From DATJPY01 sp035506135 (GTDB lineage: Bacteria > Myxococcota_A > UBA9160 > PR03): a stretch of DNA of 64,000 bases. Below the pieces are notes generated by a model. The model saw only the letters and a program-made list of their open reading frames with translations, was not told the DNA's origin and searched no databases. Of this stretch, positions 34,134 through 42,257 are shown in pieces; position 1 is the first letter of the stretch; the number at the start of each line of letters is the position of its first letter. The stretch is from assembly GCA_035506135.1 (NCBI GenBank), contig DATJPY010000087.1:93672-157671 (forward strand), written 5' to 3'. The position numbers and the translations under genes were made by a program.

Positions 34134-35147
34134 CTAGCGCGCGCCGCCGAGCCCGAGCCGCTGCGCCTCCCCGATCGGCGCGGCCCCGGGTGCCTGCAGC
34201 TCGGCGAGGCGACCCTTCCAGCGGTCTGCCTTGAAGAGCAGCCGGCGGCACTGGTCGTCGCGCTCCGCGCCGCCGCGGAGCACCCGGTCGGCGCGCGCCA
34301 GCCAGAGCTTCAGCCGCAGGCGGCGCAGCTTGCGGCGGGCGGTCGCGGCGGAGGGCAGCGGCGCGCCCAGGAGCTGCCGGATGCGAACCCACTCGACGCC
34401 GCGCGCGACGAAGGCGCGCCGGATGGCGTCGATGCGCAGCCTCTCGACATACACCGGATGGAGTACCCTGGCGTCGGGCGTGTAGAGCAGGCGGAAGCCG
34501 TCCCGCATGAGCTCCATGGCGAGCAGCGTGTCCTCGCCGCCGCGCAGGCCCGTCTCGCGGTTCGGTCCGAGGCGCGGGTCGTAGCGGTACGACGCGAAGA
34601 TCTCGCGCCGGTAGGCGCAGTTCGCGCCGATCGGGATCCCCGTCCGGTCCTGGTCGCCGTAGCTGTACTCGAGCGGCTGTGGGCCGCGGTCGTGCCGCGG
34701 GCTCAGGAAGGCCGTGTCCCTCGACTCCAGCCACGCGCGGAACCAGGCCGGGGTCGCGCCTTCCGGAAAGACGGGCAGCACGCGGCCGCCGGTGCCGGCG
34801 AGCCGCGGCGGCCGGTCGGAGGCGAGGAGCGGCGCGGTGAGCGGCCGGAGCCAGCCCGGCTCGGGCTCCGCGTCGTCGTCGGTGAACGCGACGACCTCGC
34901 CGCGAGCTGCATCGACCGCGAGGTTCAGCGCGTGGGACTTCCCGATCGCCGGCTCGAACAGCAGCCGGTCGCAGGTCTTCTCGAGCTCGAGGCGCGCCTC
35001 GCCGAGCGACGACTCCGGCGCGTTCACCACCAGGAGCACCTCGGCGCCGAGGGCGTCGGCCTCGCTGCGCACGCGGGCCAGACAGCTCCGGAGCGCGCGC
35101 GAGTCCGCACAGGCCGTCACCACGACGCTGATGCGCGGGGCATCCAT
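34134..35147 (-). CDS. Glycosyltransferase family 2
   Basis: The 337-residue GT2 (GT-A) enzyme has ISVVVTACADSRALRSCLARV at the N-terminus, the nucleotide region GKSHALNLAVDAARGEVVAF, and the metal-binding TDDDAEPEPGWL. A C-terminal part includes GANCAYRREIF and GGEDTLLAMELM, the acceptor/catalytic region. No membrane spans are visible, so it is cytoplasmic or peripheral. It starts 8 bp after the upstream GST gene ends and converges on the DxD copy 2 gene with a 25-bp gap. It closes the surface-glycan island. Confidence 0.9.
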   Translation of the reverse strand: MDAPRISVVVTACADSRALRSCLARVRSEADALGAEVLLVVNAPESSLGEARLELEKTCDRLLFEPAIGKSHALNLAVDAARGEVVAFTDDDAEPEPGWLRPLTAPLLASDRPPRLAGTGGRVLPVFPEGATPAWFRAWLESRDTAFLSPRHDRGPQPLEYSYGDQDRTGIPIGANCAYRREIFASYRYDPRLGPNRETGLRGGEDTLLAMELMRDGFRLLYTPDARVLHPVYVERLRIDAIRRAFVARGVEWVRIRQLLGAPLPSAATARRKLRRLRLKLWLARADRVLRGGAERDDQCRRLLFKADRWKGRLAELQAPGAAPIGEAQRLGLGGAR

Positions 35148-35155
35148 GGTCCGGC

Positions 35156-35821
35156 TCAGGCCGGCGTCCCCCGCTCGACCTCCTCGATCACCTCGGGCTC
35201 CTTCGCCGCGGCCTCGACCCACTCGCGGATCGCGGGCGCGTCGCGCACCGCCGCAACGAACTCCGTCGCCGGCGCCGGCACGCCGATTCCGTAGGTGAGG
35301 AAGCGCAGCGCCACCGGCGCGAACATCGCGTCGATCGGGCTGAAGGCGCCGCACAGCCATCCGCCCCCGCGGCCGAAGGTCTCCCGCGCGCTCCGCCACA
35401 GCGACACGATGCGGTCGATGTCCTCGCGCGCGGCGGACGAGGGCACGACGCCGGTGCGCCGCGCGCGGCAGTTCATCGGGAGCTCGTTGCGCAGCGCCGC
35501 GAAACCGGCGTGCATCTCGGCGGCCGCGGAGCGCGCGAAGGCGCGCGCGCCCGGCTCGCCCGGCCAGGCGAGCTGCCTGGGGAATGTCTCGGTGAGGTAC
35601 TCGAGGATCGACAGCGACTCCCAGACCTTGACCGCGCCGTCGACGAGCAGGGGAACCTTGGCCGACGGCGAGTACTCGAGGATGCGCTCGCGCGTCTGCG
35701 GCATGCTGAGCGGGATCCGCACCTCCGCGAAGGGAATGCCGGCGTGCTTCAGGGCGAACCAGGGGCGCAGCGACCAGGACGAGTAGTTCTTGTTGCCGAT
35801 CACCAGGGTGAGCGCGGACAC
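35156..35821 (-). CDS. Glutathione S-transferase (maleylacetoacetate isomerase-like)
   Basis: The 221-residue protein has the YfcF/zeta-like N-terminus TLVIGNKNYSSWSLRPWFALKH, the GSH-contact SPSAKVPLLVDGAVKVWESLSI, and a helical C-domain with FSPIDAMFAPVALRF. The Ser pair in NYSSWS is the likely catalytic site. GTG 35821 is favoured by a GAGGAGGGG sequence just upstream; a start at 35920 would lack support. It is divergent from the aldo/keto reductase and may be co-transcribed with the GT2 gene. Substrate unknown. Confidence 0.9.
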   Translation of the reverse strand: MSALTLVIGNKNYSSWSLRPWFALKHAGIPFAEVRIPLSMPQTRERILEYSPSAKVPLLVDGAVKVWESLSILEYLTETFPRQLAWPGEPGARAFARSAAAEMHAGFAALRNELPMNCRARRTGVVPSSAAREDIDRIVSLWRSARETFGRGGGWLCGAFSPIDAMFAPVALRFLTYGIGVPAPATEFVAAVRDAPAIREWVEAAAKEPEVIEEVERGTPA

Positions 35822-35967
35822 GACCCCTCCTCGATCCCGTCTCTCCGGACGATGAACCTCCGCGACCGAAGAGCGTCGCGGATGAGGAACGTAGCCGAGC
35901 GCGATCGCCGCGGGGAGCACGAGCGTGGAGCCGGCGATATGCTGGGCTCGTCCGACGGAGGGACCGC

Positions 35968-36984
35968 ATGAGAACCCGACGCCTCGGGCGCACCGGTCTG
36001 CGCGTGCCCGAGCTCTGCCTCGGCACGATGACCTTCGGCAGCATGGCCGACGAGGCTGCGAGCCTCGCGACCCTCGACAAGGCCTTCGATGCAGGACTGG
36101 TGTTCCTCGACGCCGCCGAGGTCTACCCGGTGCCGCCCGATCCGAAGTGGGCGGGCCGCACCGAGGCGATCGTCGGCAAGTGGCTCGCCGGCCGGCCGCG
36201 CGACGCGCTGATCCTCGCCACCAAGATCGCGGGTCCGAGCGGCGGCTGGTTCCAGGCGCCCGTCCGTTCGGGGCTCGGCGCGCTCGATCGCCACTCGTTG
36301 GCGCGCGCCGTCGAGGACAGCCTGCGCAGGCTCGGCACCGACTACATCGACCTGTATCAGACGCACTGGCCCGATCCGGGTCTTCCCTGCGAGGAGACGC
36401 TCGACGGCCTCTCGCGGCTCGTCGAGGAGGGCAAGATCCGCTACGCGGGATGCAGCAACGAGAGCGCCTACGGCTTGGTGAAGAGCCTCTGGGCCGCGGA
36501 CCGCGGCGGCTTCGTGCGCTACGAGACGATCCAGAACAACTACAGCCTGCTGAACCGGCGCTTCGAGGACGAGCTCGCCGAGGTGTGTCGGCGCGAGTCG
36601 GTGAGCCTGCTCGCCTACAGCCCGCTCGCGGGCGGCGTGCTGACCGGAAAATACGCGGGCGGAGCCTGGCCCGCCGGCGCGCGCTTCACGATGTACCGGG
36701 ACCACAGCCCGCGCACGCAGGCGATGACGAAGCGCTTCGTGAACCGCGACACGCTCGCGGCGACCGAGCAGCTCCGCGCGGTCGCGGCCGAGTGCGGCCT
36801 CTCGCTCCCAACCTTCGCCGTCGCCTGGACGCTCACGCGCGACTTCGTCGGCGCGACGATCCTCGGCGCCACTCACCCGGATCAGCTCGACGCGCTCCTG
36901 GCCGCCGCCGAGGCGAAGCTACCGGCCGAGGCACTCGCGGCCGTCGACCGGATCTCGCGCGAGATCCGCTACCCGATGGGCTAG
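35968..36984 (+). CDS. Aldo/keto reductase
   Basis: The 338-residue NADPH-dependent (beta/alpha)8 reductase has the catalytic tetrad Asp48, Tyr53, Lys86 and His133. These lie in FLDAAEVYPV, LATKIAG and YQTHWPD. The cofactor region LAYSPLAGGVLTGKY follows. It is closest in style to the YajO/Tas-type subgroup. A GGAGGGA RBS precedes ATG, and a TATGCT box lies further upstream. It is followed 6 bp later by the CusF-SCO1 gene. Confidence 0.93.
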   Translation: MRTRRLGRTGLRVPELCLGTMTFGSMADEAASLATLDKAFDAGLVFLDAAEVYPVPPDPKWAGRTEAIVGKWLAGRPRDALILATKIAGPSGGWFQAPVRSGLGALDRHSLARAVEDSLRRLGTDYIDLYQTHWPDPGLPCEETLDGLSRLVEEGKIRYAGCSNESAYGLVKSLWAADRGGFVRYETIQNNYSLLNRRFEDELAEVCRRESVSLLAYSPLAGGVLTGKYAGGAWPAGARFTMYRDHSPRTQAMTKRFVNRDTLAATEQLRAVAAECGLSLPTFAVAWTLTRDFVGATILGATHPDQLDALLAAAEAKLPAEALAAVDRISREIRYPMG

Positions 36985-36990
36985 CGATCG

Positions 36991-37818
36991 ATGCAGCGCC
37001 TCGCATACGGCCTGTGCCTCGTCCTCGCGCTCCTCGCCGCGTGCCAGCGAGCGCACGTCTACGACGGCCACGGCAAGGTGGTGGAGGTGCAGCGCGAGAA
37101 CGGCCAGGTGATCATCGAGCACCAGGACATCCCGGGCCTGATGCCGGCCATGACGATGAACTTCGACGTCCCCGACCCGGCGCTGCTCGCGCGCCTCGCC
37201 CCGGGCCAGGTGATCGACTTCAAGCTCGAGTTCACCGGCCAGGCGTACCGCGTGATCGACGCGAAGATCCTCGAGAGCGGTGCGCCGCAGGGCGCGAGCC
37301 CCGTCTTCGGCCGCGGCCCCGCGGACCGCGAGCCCGCGCCGCCGTTCCGCCTGACCGACCAGGATGGCAACCCGCTCGCGCTCGAGGACCTGCGCGGCAA
37401 GCTCGTGCTGCTCGACTTCATCTACACGCACTGTCCTGGACCGTGCCCGATCCTGACCGGCGTGCACGCGGACCTGCAGCGCGCGCTCGATCCGGCGCTG
37501 CGCGCGCGCGTGCGCTTCGTCTCGATCTCGCTCGACCCGGTGCGCGACACGCCGGCCGCGCTGCGCGAGTACGCCGCGAAGCGCGGCGCCGATACGTCGG
37601 ACTGGTCGTTCCTGACCGGGCCGCCGGACGAGATCGCGAAGGTGCTGTCCGCCTACGGGGTGGGCAGCCAGCGCGAGCCCGAGGGCACGATCGCACACCT
37701 CGTCATCACCTTCCTGATCGACGCGGACGGCCGGATCGTGCGCCGCTACATGGGCCTGGAGCACGACGTCGCCGAGCTCAAGGGCGATCTCGAGGCGCTC
37801 GCGAAGCAGAAGGCGTGA
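36991..37818 (+). CDS. CusF-like/SCO1 fusion lipoprotein
   Basis: This 275-residue protein starts with a lipoprotein signal (lipobox LLAAC, Cys18). A CusF/CopE-like copper-binding segment follows (about 27-95, with [15 protein letters not shown]). The SCO1/SenC domain (about 112-272) carries the CxxxC copper motif in HCPGPCPIL (Cys148, Cys152) and the later His in [15 protein letters not shown]1 proteins deliver copper to cytochrome oxidase CuA. The fused CusF-like domain may capture copper first. It acts in the periplasm. Its 3' end overlaps the convergent aminotransferase by 41 bp. Confidence 0.9.
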   Translation: MQRLAYGLCLVLALLAACQRAHVYDGHGKVVEVQRENGQVIIEHQDIPGLMPAMTMNFDVPDPALLARLAPGQVIDFKLEFTGQAYRVIDAKILESGAPQGASPVFGRGPADREPAPPFRLTDQDGNPLALEDLRGKLVLLDFIYTHCPGPCPILTGVHADLQRALDPALRARVRFVSISLDPVRDTPAALREYAAKRGADTSDWSFLTGPPDEIAKVLSAYGVGSQREPEGTIAHLVITFLIDADGRIVRRYMGLEHDVAELKGDLEALAKQKA

Positions 37819-39181
37819 CGCCGCTGCGCGCGGCCTGGTCGAGGCTGCGCGCGAGCCGATCGACGAGGTCGTCGATCTCCGCCTCGCCGATCACGAGCGG
37901 CGGGCACACGCACAGCGAGTCGCGCACCGCGCGGAACAGGAGGCCGTTGTCGAGCGCGCAGCGCAGCACGCGGGCGCCCATCGAGCCCTCCGGCTCGAAG
38001 CGCGCGCGCCGCGCCGGATCCGGTGAGAGCTCGACCGCCGCGATCAGCCCCGCGCCGCGCACCTCGCCCACCAGCGGATGGCCGGCGAACGCCTCGCGCA
38101 GGCGCCGCTGGAGATGGGGCCCCGTCTTCTCGGAGACCCGCTCGATCCAGCCCTCCTCGCGGAGGATGCGCAGGTTCTCGAGCGCCACGGCGCACGCGAC
38201 CGGATGACCCGAGTAGGTGTAGCCGTGCGCCAGGACGCCGCCCTCCTCGAGCCGGCGCGCCACGCGTCTGCCCACGAGCGTTGCGGACAGCGGCAGGTAC
38301 CCGGAGGTCACGGCCTTGGCGATCGTCATCAGGTCCGGCTCGATGCCGAAGCGCTCGCAGCCGAACCAGCGGCCGGTGCGGCCGAAGCCGGTGATCACCT
38401 CGTCGGCGACGAGCAGCACGTCGTGTCGCCGGCAGACCTCCTGCACGCGCGGCCAGTACGATTCGGGCGGCACGATCACGCCACCGGCTCCCTGGAGCGG
38501 CTCGCCGAAGAACGCGGCCACCCGGTCGGCGCCGAGCGCCAGGATGCGCTCCTCGAGCGCGTCGGCCGCGCGCCGTCCCAGCTCGTCCGGCGAGAGGCCG
38601 GCGCCATGGCGCCAGGCGTAGGGCGGCAGCACGTGCTCGACCGAGGGATCCACGCCGGCCTGTGCGTGCATCGCGGACATGCCGCCGAGCGAGGCGGTGA
38701 GCGCCGTCGAGCCGTGGTAGGCGAACTCCCGCGAGAGCAGGATCCCCTTCTCGGGCCGGCCCTCGAGCTGCCAGAAGCGGCGGACGAGCCGCACTGCGGT
38801 CTCGTTGGCCTCCGAGCCCGAGCTCGAGAAGAAGGCGACGTCGAGGTCGCCCGGTGCGAGCTCCGCGAGCGTGCGCGCGAGCTCGATCGCGACGGGCGCC
38901 GCCTGCCCGAAGAAGGTCTTCGCGTAGGAGAGCTCGCGCATCTGTCGCGCCGCCGCGTCGGCGAGCTCCGGTCGCCCGTAGCCGAGGGCGACGCACCAGA
39001 GGCCGGCGAGGCCATCGATCAGGCGGCGACCGTCGGCGTCCCAGACGTAGATGCCCTCGGCGCGCGCCACCACCAGCGCGCCCTCGCCCCGCACCGCGCG
39101 CGGGTCGGCGAAGCCATGCAGGTGGTGCGCCGCGTCGAGGCGCTGCCAGCCGGCGGCGTCCCGCGCCGGAATCGTGCTCAC
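37778..39181 (-). CDS. Class III (omega) aminotransferase
   Basis: The 467-residue PLP enzyme has [18 protein letters not shown] for phosphate binding, [28 protein letters not shown] and the Schiff-base Lys in [13 protein letters not shown], followed by [14 protein letters not shown]. It resembles beta-alanine/putrescine:pyruvate transaminases. The natural amino donor cannot be told from sequence. The C-terminal [10 protein letters not shown] tail lies in the overlap with the SCO1 gene and may be an extension caused by stop loss. Confidence 0.93.
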   Translation of the reverse strand: MSTIPARDAAGWQRLDAAHHLHGFADPRAVRGEGALVVARAEGIYVWDADGRRLIDGLAGLWCVALGYGRPELADAAARQMRELSYAKTFFGQAAPVAIELARTLAELAPGDLDVAFFSSSGSEANETAVRLVRRFWQLEGRPEKGILLSREFAYHGSTALTASLGGMSAMHAQAGVDPSVEHVLPPYAWRHGAGLSPDELGRRAADALEERILALGADRVAAFFGEPLQGAGGVIVPPESYWPRVQEVCRRHDVLLVADEVITGFGRTGRWFGCERFGIEPDLMTIAKAVTSGYLPLSATLVGRRVARRLEEGGVLAHGYTYSGHPVACAVALENLRILREEGWIERVSEKTGPHLQRRLREAFAGHPLVGEVRGAGLIAAVELSPDPARRARFEPEGSMGARVLRCALDNGLLFRAVRDSLCVCPPLVIGEAEIDDLVDRLARSLDQAARSGVTPSASRAPRDRP

Positions 39182-39224
39182 GGGGCCGGACCTCCCGATG
39201 CCGGGAGATCAGTATCGCACGGGC

Positions 39225-39524
39225 TCAGCCGGTGCTGGGATGCGGCTCGAGGGCCGGCGCGGCGCGGCGTCGCGCGCGCATCCGCAGCCGCTGCCAGCGA
39301 CCGCTCGGGCCGGTCACGTCGCGCAGGCGCGGTGCGAGCGGATCGCCCGGGCGCGCGGGCGTCGTGAGGCAGGCAACGCTGCGCGGCCGGCCGCTCGCGC
39401 AGAACGGGCACAGGCCGGAGGCGGAGCGCACGAACATCCTGCCGCCGCAGTGCTCGCAGTGATCGGAGTCGCGCCGGGCAAGGGCGCGGATCAGGAAGGC
39501 GCTCGGAATCTCGTGGTCGTGCAT
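39225..39524 (-). CDS. Small zinc-ribbon-like protein
   Basis: This 99-residue protein starts MHDHEIPSAFLIRALARR, then has CEHCGGRMFV and CPFCASGRPRS, two CxxC pairs spaced as in a zinc ribbon. The C-terminal half is basic and probably disordered. It starts 23 bp from the PhoD stop. Coding status is supported by the paired cysteines and reasonable start, not by a known family; it could bind nucleic acid. Confidence 0.55.
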   Translation of the reverse strand: MHDHEIPSAFLIRALARRDSDHCEHCGGRMFVRSASGLCPFCASGRPRSVACLTTPARPGDPLAPRLRDVTGPSGRWQRLRMRARRRAAPALEPHPSTG

Positions 39525-39547
39525 CTTGCTTACCTCGCGGTCGGGTT

Positions 39548-41137
39548 CTACCACGCGTGGGTGGCGGGCGGCGCCGGGAGGGTGACGAGCTGCACCCGCA
39601 TGGGTGCGCAGGTGGGGCCGCAAGTCGCGCTCCGCGGAGCGGGATCCAGCGTCAGCGAGGAGACGGTCTCGCCGTACGCGTTCACCACGCGGGCCACGAG
39701 CTGGCCCTCGCTGCCGACGTCGAGCACGCCGAAGTTGAGCCACCGCTTCGCCTCGCCGAACGAGCGCACGGCCGAGGGATGCGGCGGGGCGTACAGGAAG
39801 AGGCGCTGCGTGCCGAGCGTGCGGTCGAAGCGCTTGTTCGCCGAGAGGCCGGCCGAGAGCGGGCCGCTCGCGATCTCGTGGAAGCCGAAGCCGGGGTCGT
39901 CGCGAAACGGGACGTAGCGGAAGGCGGCCGCGAAGTGCACGTCGGCCGTGATCCAGAGCAGGTTCTGGACGCCGGCTGCGTGCAGCGACTTCAGGATCCC
40001 GATCAGCTCGCGCTCGAAGCCGGTGTCCTGGTCGAAGTTCGCCCACCCGTCGCGCCCGTGCTCCGGCGGCGAGCCGGTGGGAACCGAGATCGGAACGCTC
40101 GACACGACGACCTTCCAGGTCGCGTCGGAGGCGGCGACGCGCTCCTCGAGCCAGCGGCGCTGCTCCGGTCCGAGCATCGTCTTGGGCTCCGCGGTGCTGT
40201 CGGGCTGCGAGTTGGGGTCGCGGTACTGGCGGGTGTCGAGCACGAAGAGCTCGACGTGGCGGCCCCAGCGCAGCGCCCGATGGAAGGGAGCGCCGGGCGC
40301 CACCGGGTTGTACTCGCGGAAGGCGCGTCGCCCGAGCGGCATCAGCGGGACGCCCGAGCGGTAGGGGGGCTCGTCGCGCGTGTCCTGCTGGGGCCCGAAG
40401 TCGTTGACGACCTCGTGGTCGTCCCAGACCGCGACGTAGGGCGTCTGCGACAGGAGGTCCTGCAGTGCGTCGTCGTCGCGCGTGTAGCGCCAGTGGGCGC
40501 GGAAGCTCTCGAGGTCGGCCGACTTGCCGAAGGCGCCGGGCACCTGCCGGTTCCCGAAGCGGCCGATCGCCTCACAGCCGTCGTCGGCGTGGATCATGTT
40601 GCCGAGCCCGATGAAGAGATCGGGGTGCTCGTTCTGGACGGCGCGAAAGATCGCGAAGCCCTCGCGCTGGTCGCGGCACACGTTCTGGCCCGCCAGGTCG
40701 CCTCCCCAGGCGATGCGCACGGGGGCCGCGACGTCGGGCGGCGGCGCGGTCTCGAACTGGAGTGCGTGGCGCTTGCCGGGTCGCCCTTCGGCGTCCTCGA
40801 ACCACACCCACGTCTTGTAGCGGGTCGCCGGGCGGAGCCCGGAGAGCAGGACATGGCCGGTCAGGTCCGACTCGGCCATGACGCTCGCCGAGCCCTGGAT
40901 CGGCGGCGTCTTCGATTCCTCCTCGACCGCGACGACCCGCATCAGCGCCGGCGCGTCGGCGCGCGCCCAGATCACGGCGTGCGAGTCGGTGACGTCGCCC
41001 GCGGCGAGCCCGAGCGTGGAGCGCGGCGCACCCGGGAACTCCGGCCTCGGCCGCGCCGCGCAGCCGATCGCGAGGGCGAGCGCGGCCGGCAGGAGGGCGA
41101 CCACGACATGGCGCGGCCGCGCGCCTGTCTCGGACAT
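39548..41137 (-). CDS. phoD: PhoD-like alkaline phosphatase/phosphodiesterase
   Basis: The 529-residue protein has a lipoprotein-type export signal (ALALAIGCAA), then a PhoD N-terminal Ig-like domain (SHAVIWARAD, YKTWVWFEDAEG) and the catalytic domain. Metal-site landmarks are WGGDLAGQNVCRD, WDDHEVVNDFG and WITADVHFAAAFRY. The usual GDxIYxD motif reads GNMIHADD, so the first Asp is Asn, which could change metal binding. It would act in the periplasm or at the surface on phosphate esters. The C-terminal DNA contains a perfect 14-bp palindrome at 39628-39641. Confidence 0.88.
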   Translation of the reverse strand: MSETGARPRHVVVALLPAALALAIGCAARPRPEFPGAPRSTLGLAAGDVTDSHAVIWARADAPALMRVVAVEEESKTPPIQGSASVMAESDLTGHVLLSGLRPATRYKTWVWFEDAEGRPGKRHALQFETAPPPDVAAPVRIAWGGDLAGQNVCRDQREGFAIFRAVQNEHPDLFIGLGNMIHADDGCEAIGRFGNRQVPGAFGKSADLESFRAHWRYTRDDDALQDLLSQTPYVAVWDDHEVVNDFGPQQDTRDEPPYRSGVPLMPLGRRAFREYNPVAPGAPFHRALRWGRHVELFVLDTRQYRDPNSQPDSTAEPKTMLGPEQRRWLEERVAASDATWKVVVSSVPISVPTGSPPEHGRDGWANFDQDTGFERELIGILKSLHAAGVQNLLWITADVHFAAAFRYVPFRDDPGFGFHEIASGPLSAGLSANKRFDRTLGTQRLFLYAPPHPSAVRSFGEAKRWLNFGVLDVGSEGQLVARVVNAYGETVSSLTLDPAPRSATCGPTCAPMRVQLVTLPAPPATHAW

Positions 41138-41198
41138 GGACGGCTCCGGCCAGAGGGGCCGCGAGTCTACCGCGCGGGAGCCAGGCGAGTGGCGTGGG

Positions 41199-41393
41199 TC
41201 AGGCCGTGGTGCGGTGCGGTGCGGCGAAGATCCCGCGCATCCGGGCGAGCCAGCCGGCTCGGGCCGCCTTCCGCATCTTCCGCTCGCGCTCCAGGCGCTC
41301 GCTGTCGAGGCGCCTCCGCTCGGCGCGCCGCAGCGCGTCCGCGATGTCGAACGAAGAGATCATCCCGTACCGATCGGTCTCGTAGCGACGCAT
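41199..41393 (-). CDS. Small basic protein, function unknown
   Basis: This 64-residue protein (MRRYETDRYGMISSFDIADA then a charged Arg/Glu-rich helix) looks like a soluble amphipathic or coiled-coil peptide. A clear GAGGAGG lies about 6 nt before the ATG, which is the main support for coding. It lies 61 bp upstream of the phoD start on the same strand and could be the first gene of that transcript. I do not recognise the family. Confidence 0.5.
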   Translation of the reverse strand: MRRYETDRYGMISSFDIADALRRAERRRLDSERLERERKMRKAARAGWLARMRGIFAAPHRTTA

Positions 41394-41563
41394 CGTCTGC
41401 CTCCTCGACCCCCTACCGCCACCCTAGGATGCCCGCTTCCAGCCCCCGTGACATGTGACCCGCCTCACCCCTGATTCGCCTCCTCGCCACCGGATCACGG
41501 GGGAGGCGGCCCCTGGGGGATCTGCTAGGGAGAGGCTCCCACGAGGGAGAGGAGACGAATCCC

Positions 41564-42169
41564 ATGATCAAGCTGTACGGAGTCCCGATGTCGAGGGCGA
41601 GCCGCTGCCTGTGGATGCTCGAGGAGCTCGGAGTGCCCTACGAGAACGTGCCCACCAGCTTCGTCGGCGACGCCCAGAAGCCTGACTACCGCAAGCTCAA
41701 CCCGAACGGCCGGATCCCGACCCTCGACGACGACGGCACCGTGGTCTGGGAGTCGATGGCGATCAATCTCCACCTCGCCGAGAAGTACGACAAGGGCCTG
41801 CGGCCCCGCTCTCTCGAGGAGCGCGCACACGTCGTGCAGTGGAGCTTCTGGGGCATGACGGAGATCGAGCCGGGGCTGATCGACGCCCTCTTCCACCGCG
41901 TGATGGCGCCGGAAGGCCAGCGCAACCAGGCCGTCGCGGATGCGGGCGAGCAGAAGATCCAGCGCCCGCTCGCGGTCCTCGACCAGGAGCTGGCGAAGCG
42001 CCGCTTCCTGCTCGGCGACCGCTTCACGCTGGCGGACCTGAACGTCGCCTCGGTCCTGGTGATCGCGCCGATGGCGCGCATCGATCTCGCGAAGTATCCG
42101 AACGTGCAGCGCTGGCTCGCCGCCTGCACGGATCGCCCCGCCGCGAAGAAGGCGCTCGGGCGCGCCTGA
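41564..42169 (+). CDS. Glutathione S-transferase family protein
   Basis: The 201-residue protein has MIKLYGVPMSRASRCLWMLEELGVPYE, the GSH-contacting NPNGRIPTLDDDG and ESMAINLHLAEKY, and the C-domain GDRFTLADLNVASVL. Ser10 or Arg11 in the MSRASR region is the likely activating residue. GGAGAGGAG precedes ATG. It lies 88 bp before the FHA gene, separated from it by the structured leader. Confidence 0.93.
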   Translation: MIKLYGVPMSRASRCLWMLEELGVPYENVPTSFVGDAQKPDYRKLNPNGRIPTLDDDGTVVWESMAINLHLAEKYDKGLRPRSLEERAHVVQWSFWGMTEIEPGLIDALFHRVMAPEGQRNQAVADAGEQKIQRPLAVLDQELAKRRFLLGDRFTLADLNVASVLVIAPMARIDLAKYPNVQRWLAACTDRPAAKKALGRA

Positions 42170-42181
42170 TTCGTCGAGACG

Positions 42182-42257
42182 CTGCGGGCCGCAGCGGATG
42201 GGGGTCCAGGCCCGCAGGTTCAAGTCCCCCCGACCGCTCCGCCGATGAGGCGGAGCG
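42182..42257 (+). ncRNA. Structured 5' leader (candidate cis-regulatory RNA)
   Basis: Two perfect 9-bp hairpins fill this short leader. The first pairs 42182-42190 with 42209-42217 around an 18-nt loop. The second pairs 42235-42243 with 42249-42257 around GATGA and abuts the ATG of the FHA gene. The loop of the first contains GGGGG, which could pair with the C-run at 42225-42231 as a pseudoknot. GGTTCAAGTCC between them looks like a tRNA T-arm, but its 5' stem does not pair, so no tRNA is called. Confidence 0.45.

Noticed and set aside
42175..42245. tRNA gene suggested by GGTTCAAGTCC
   Set aside because: The 5' side of the T-stem does not pair well, no matching 5' acceptor is present upstream, and D and anticodon arms cannot be drawn.
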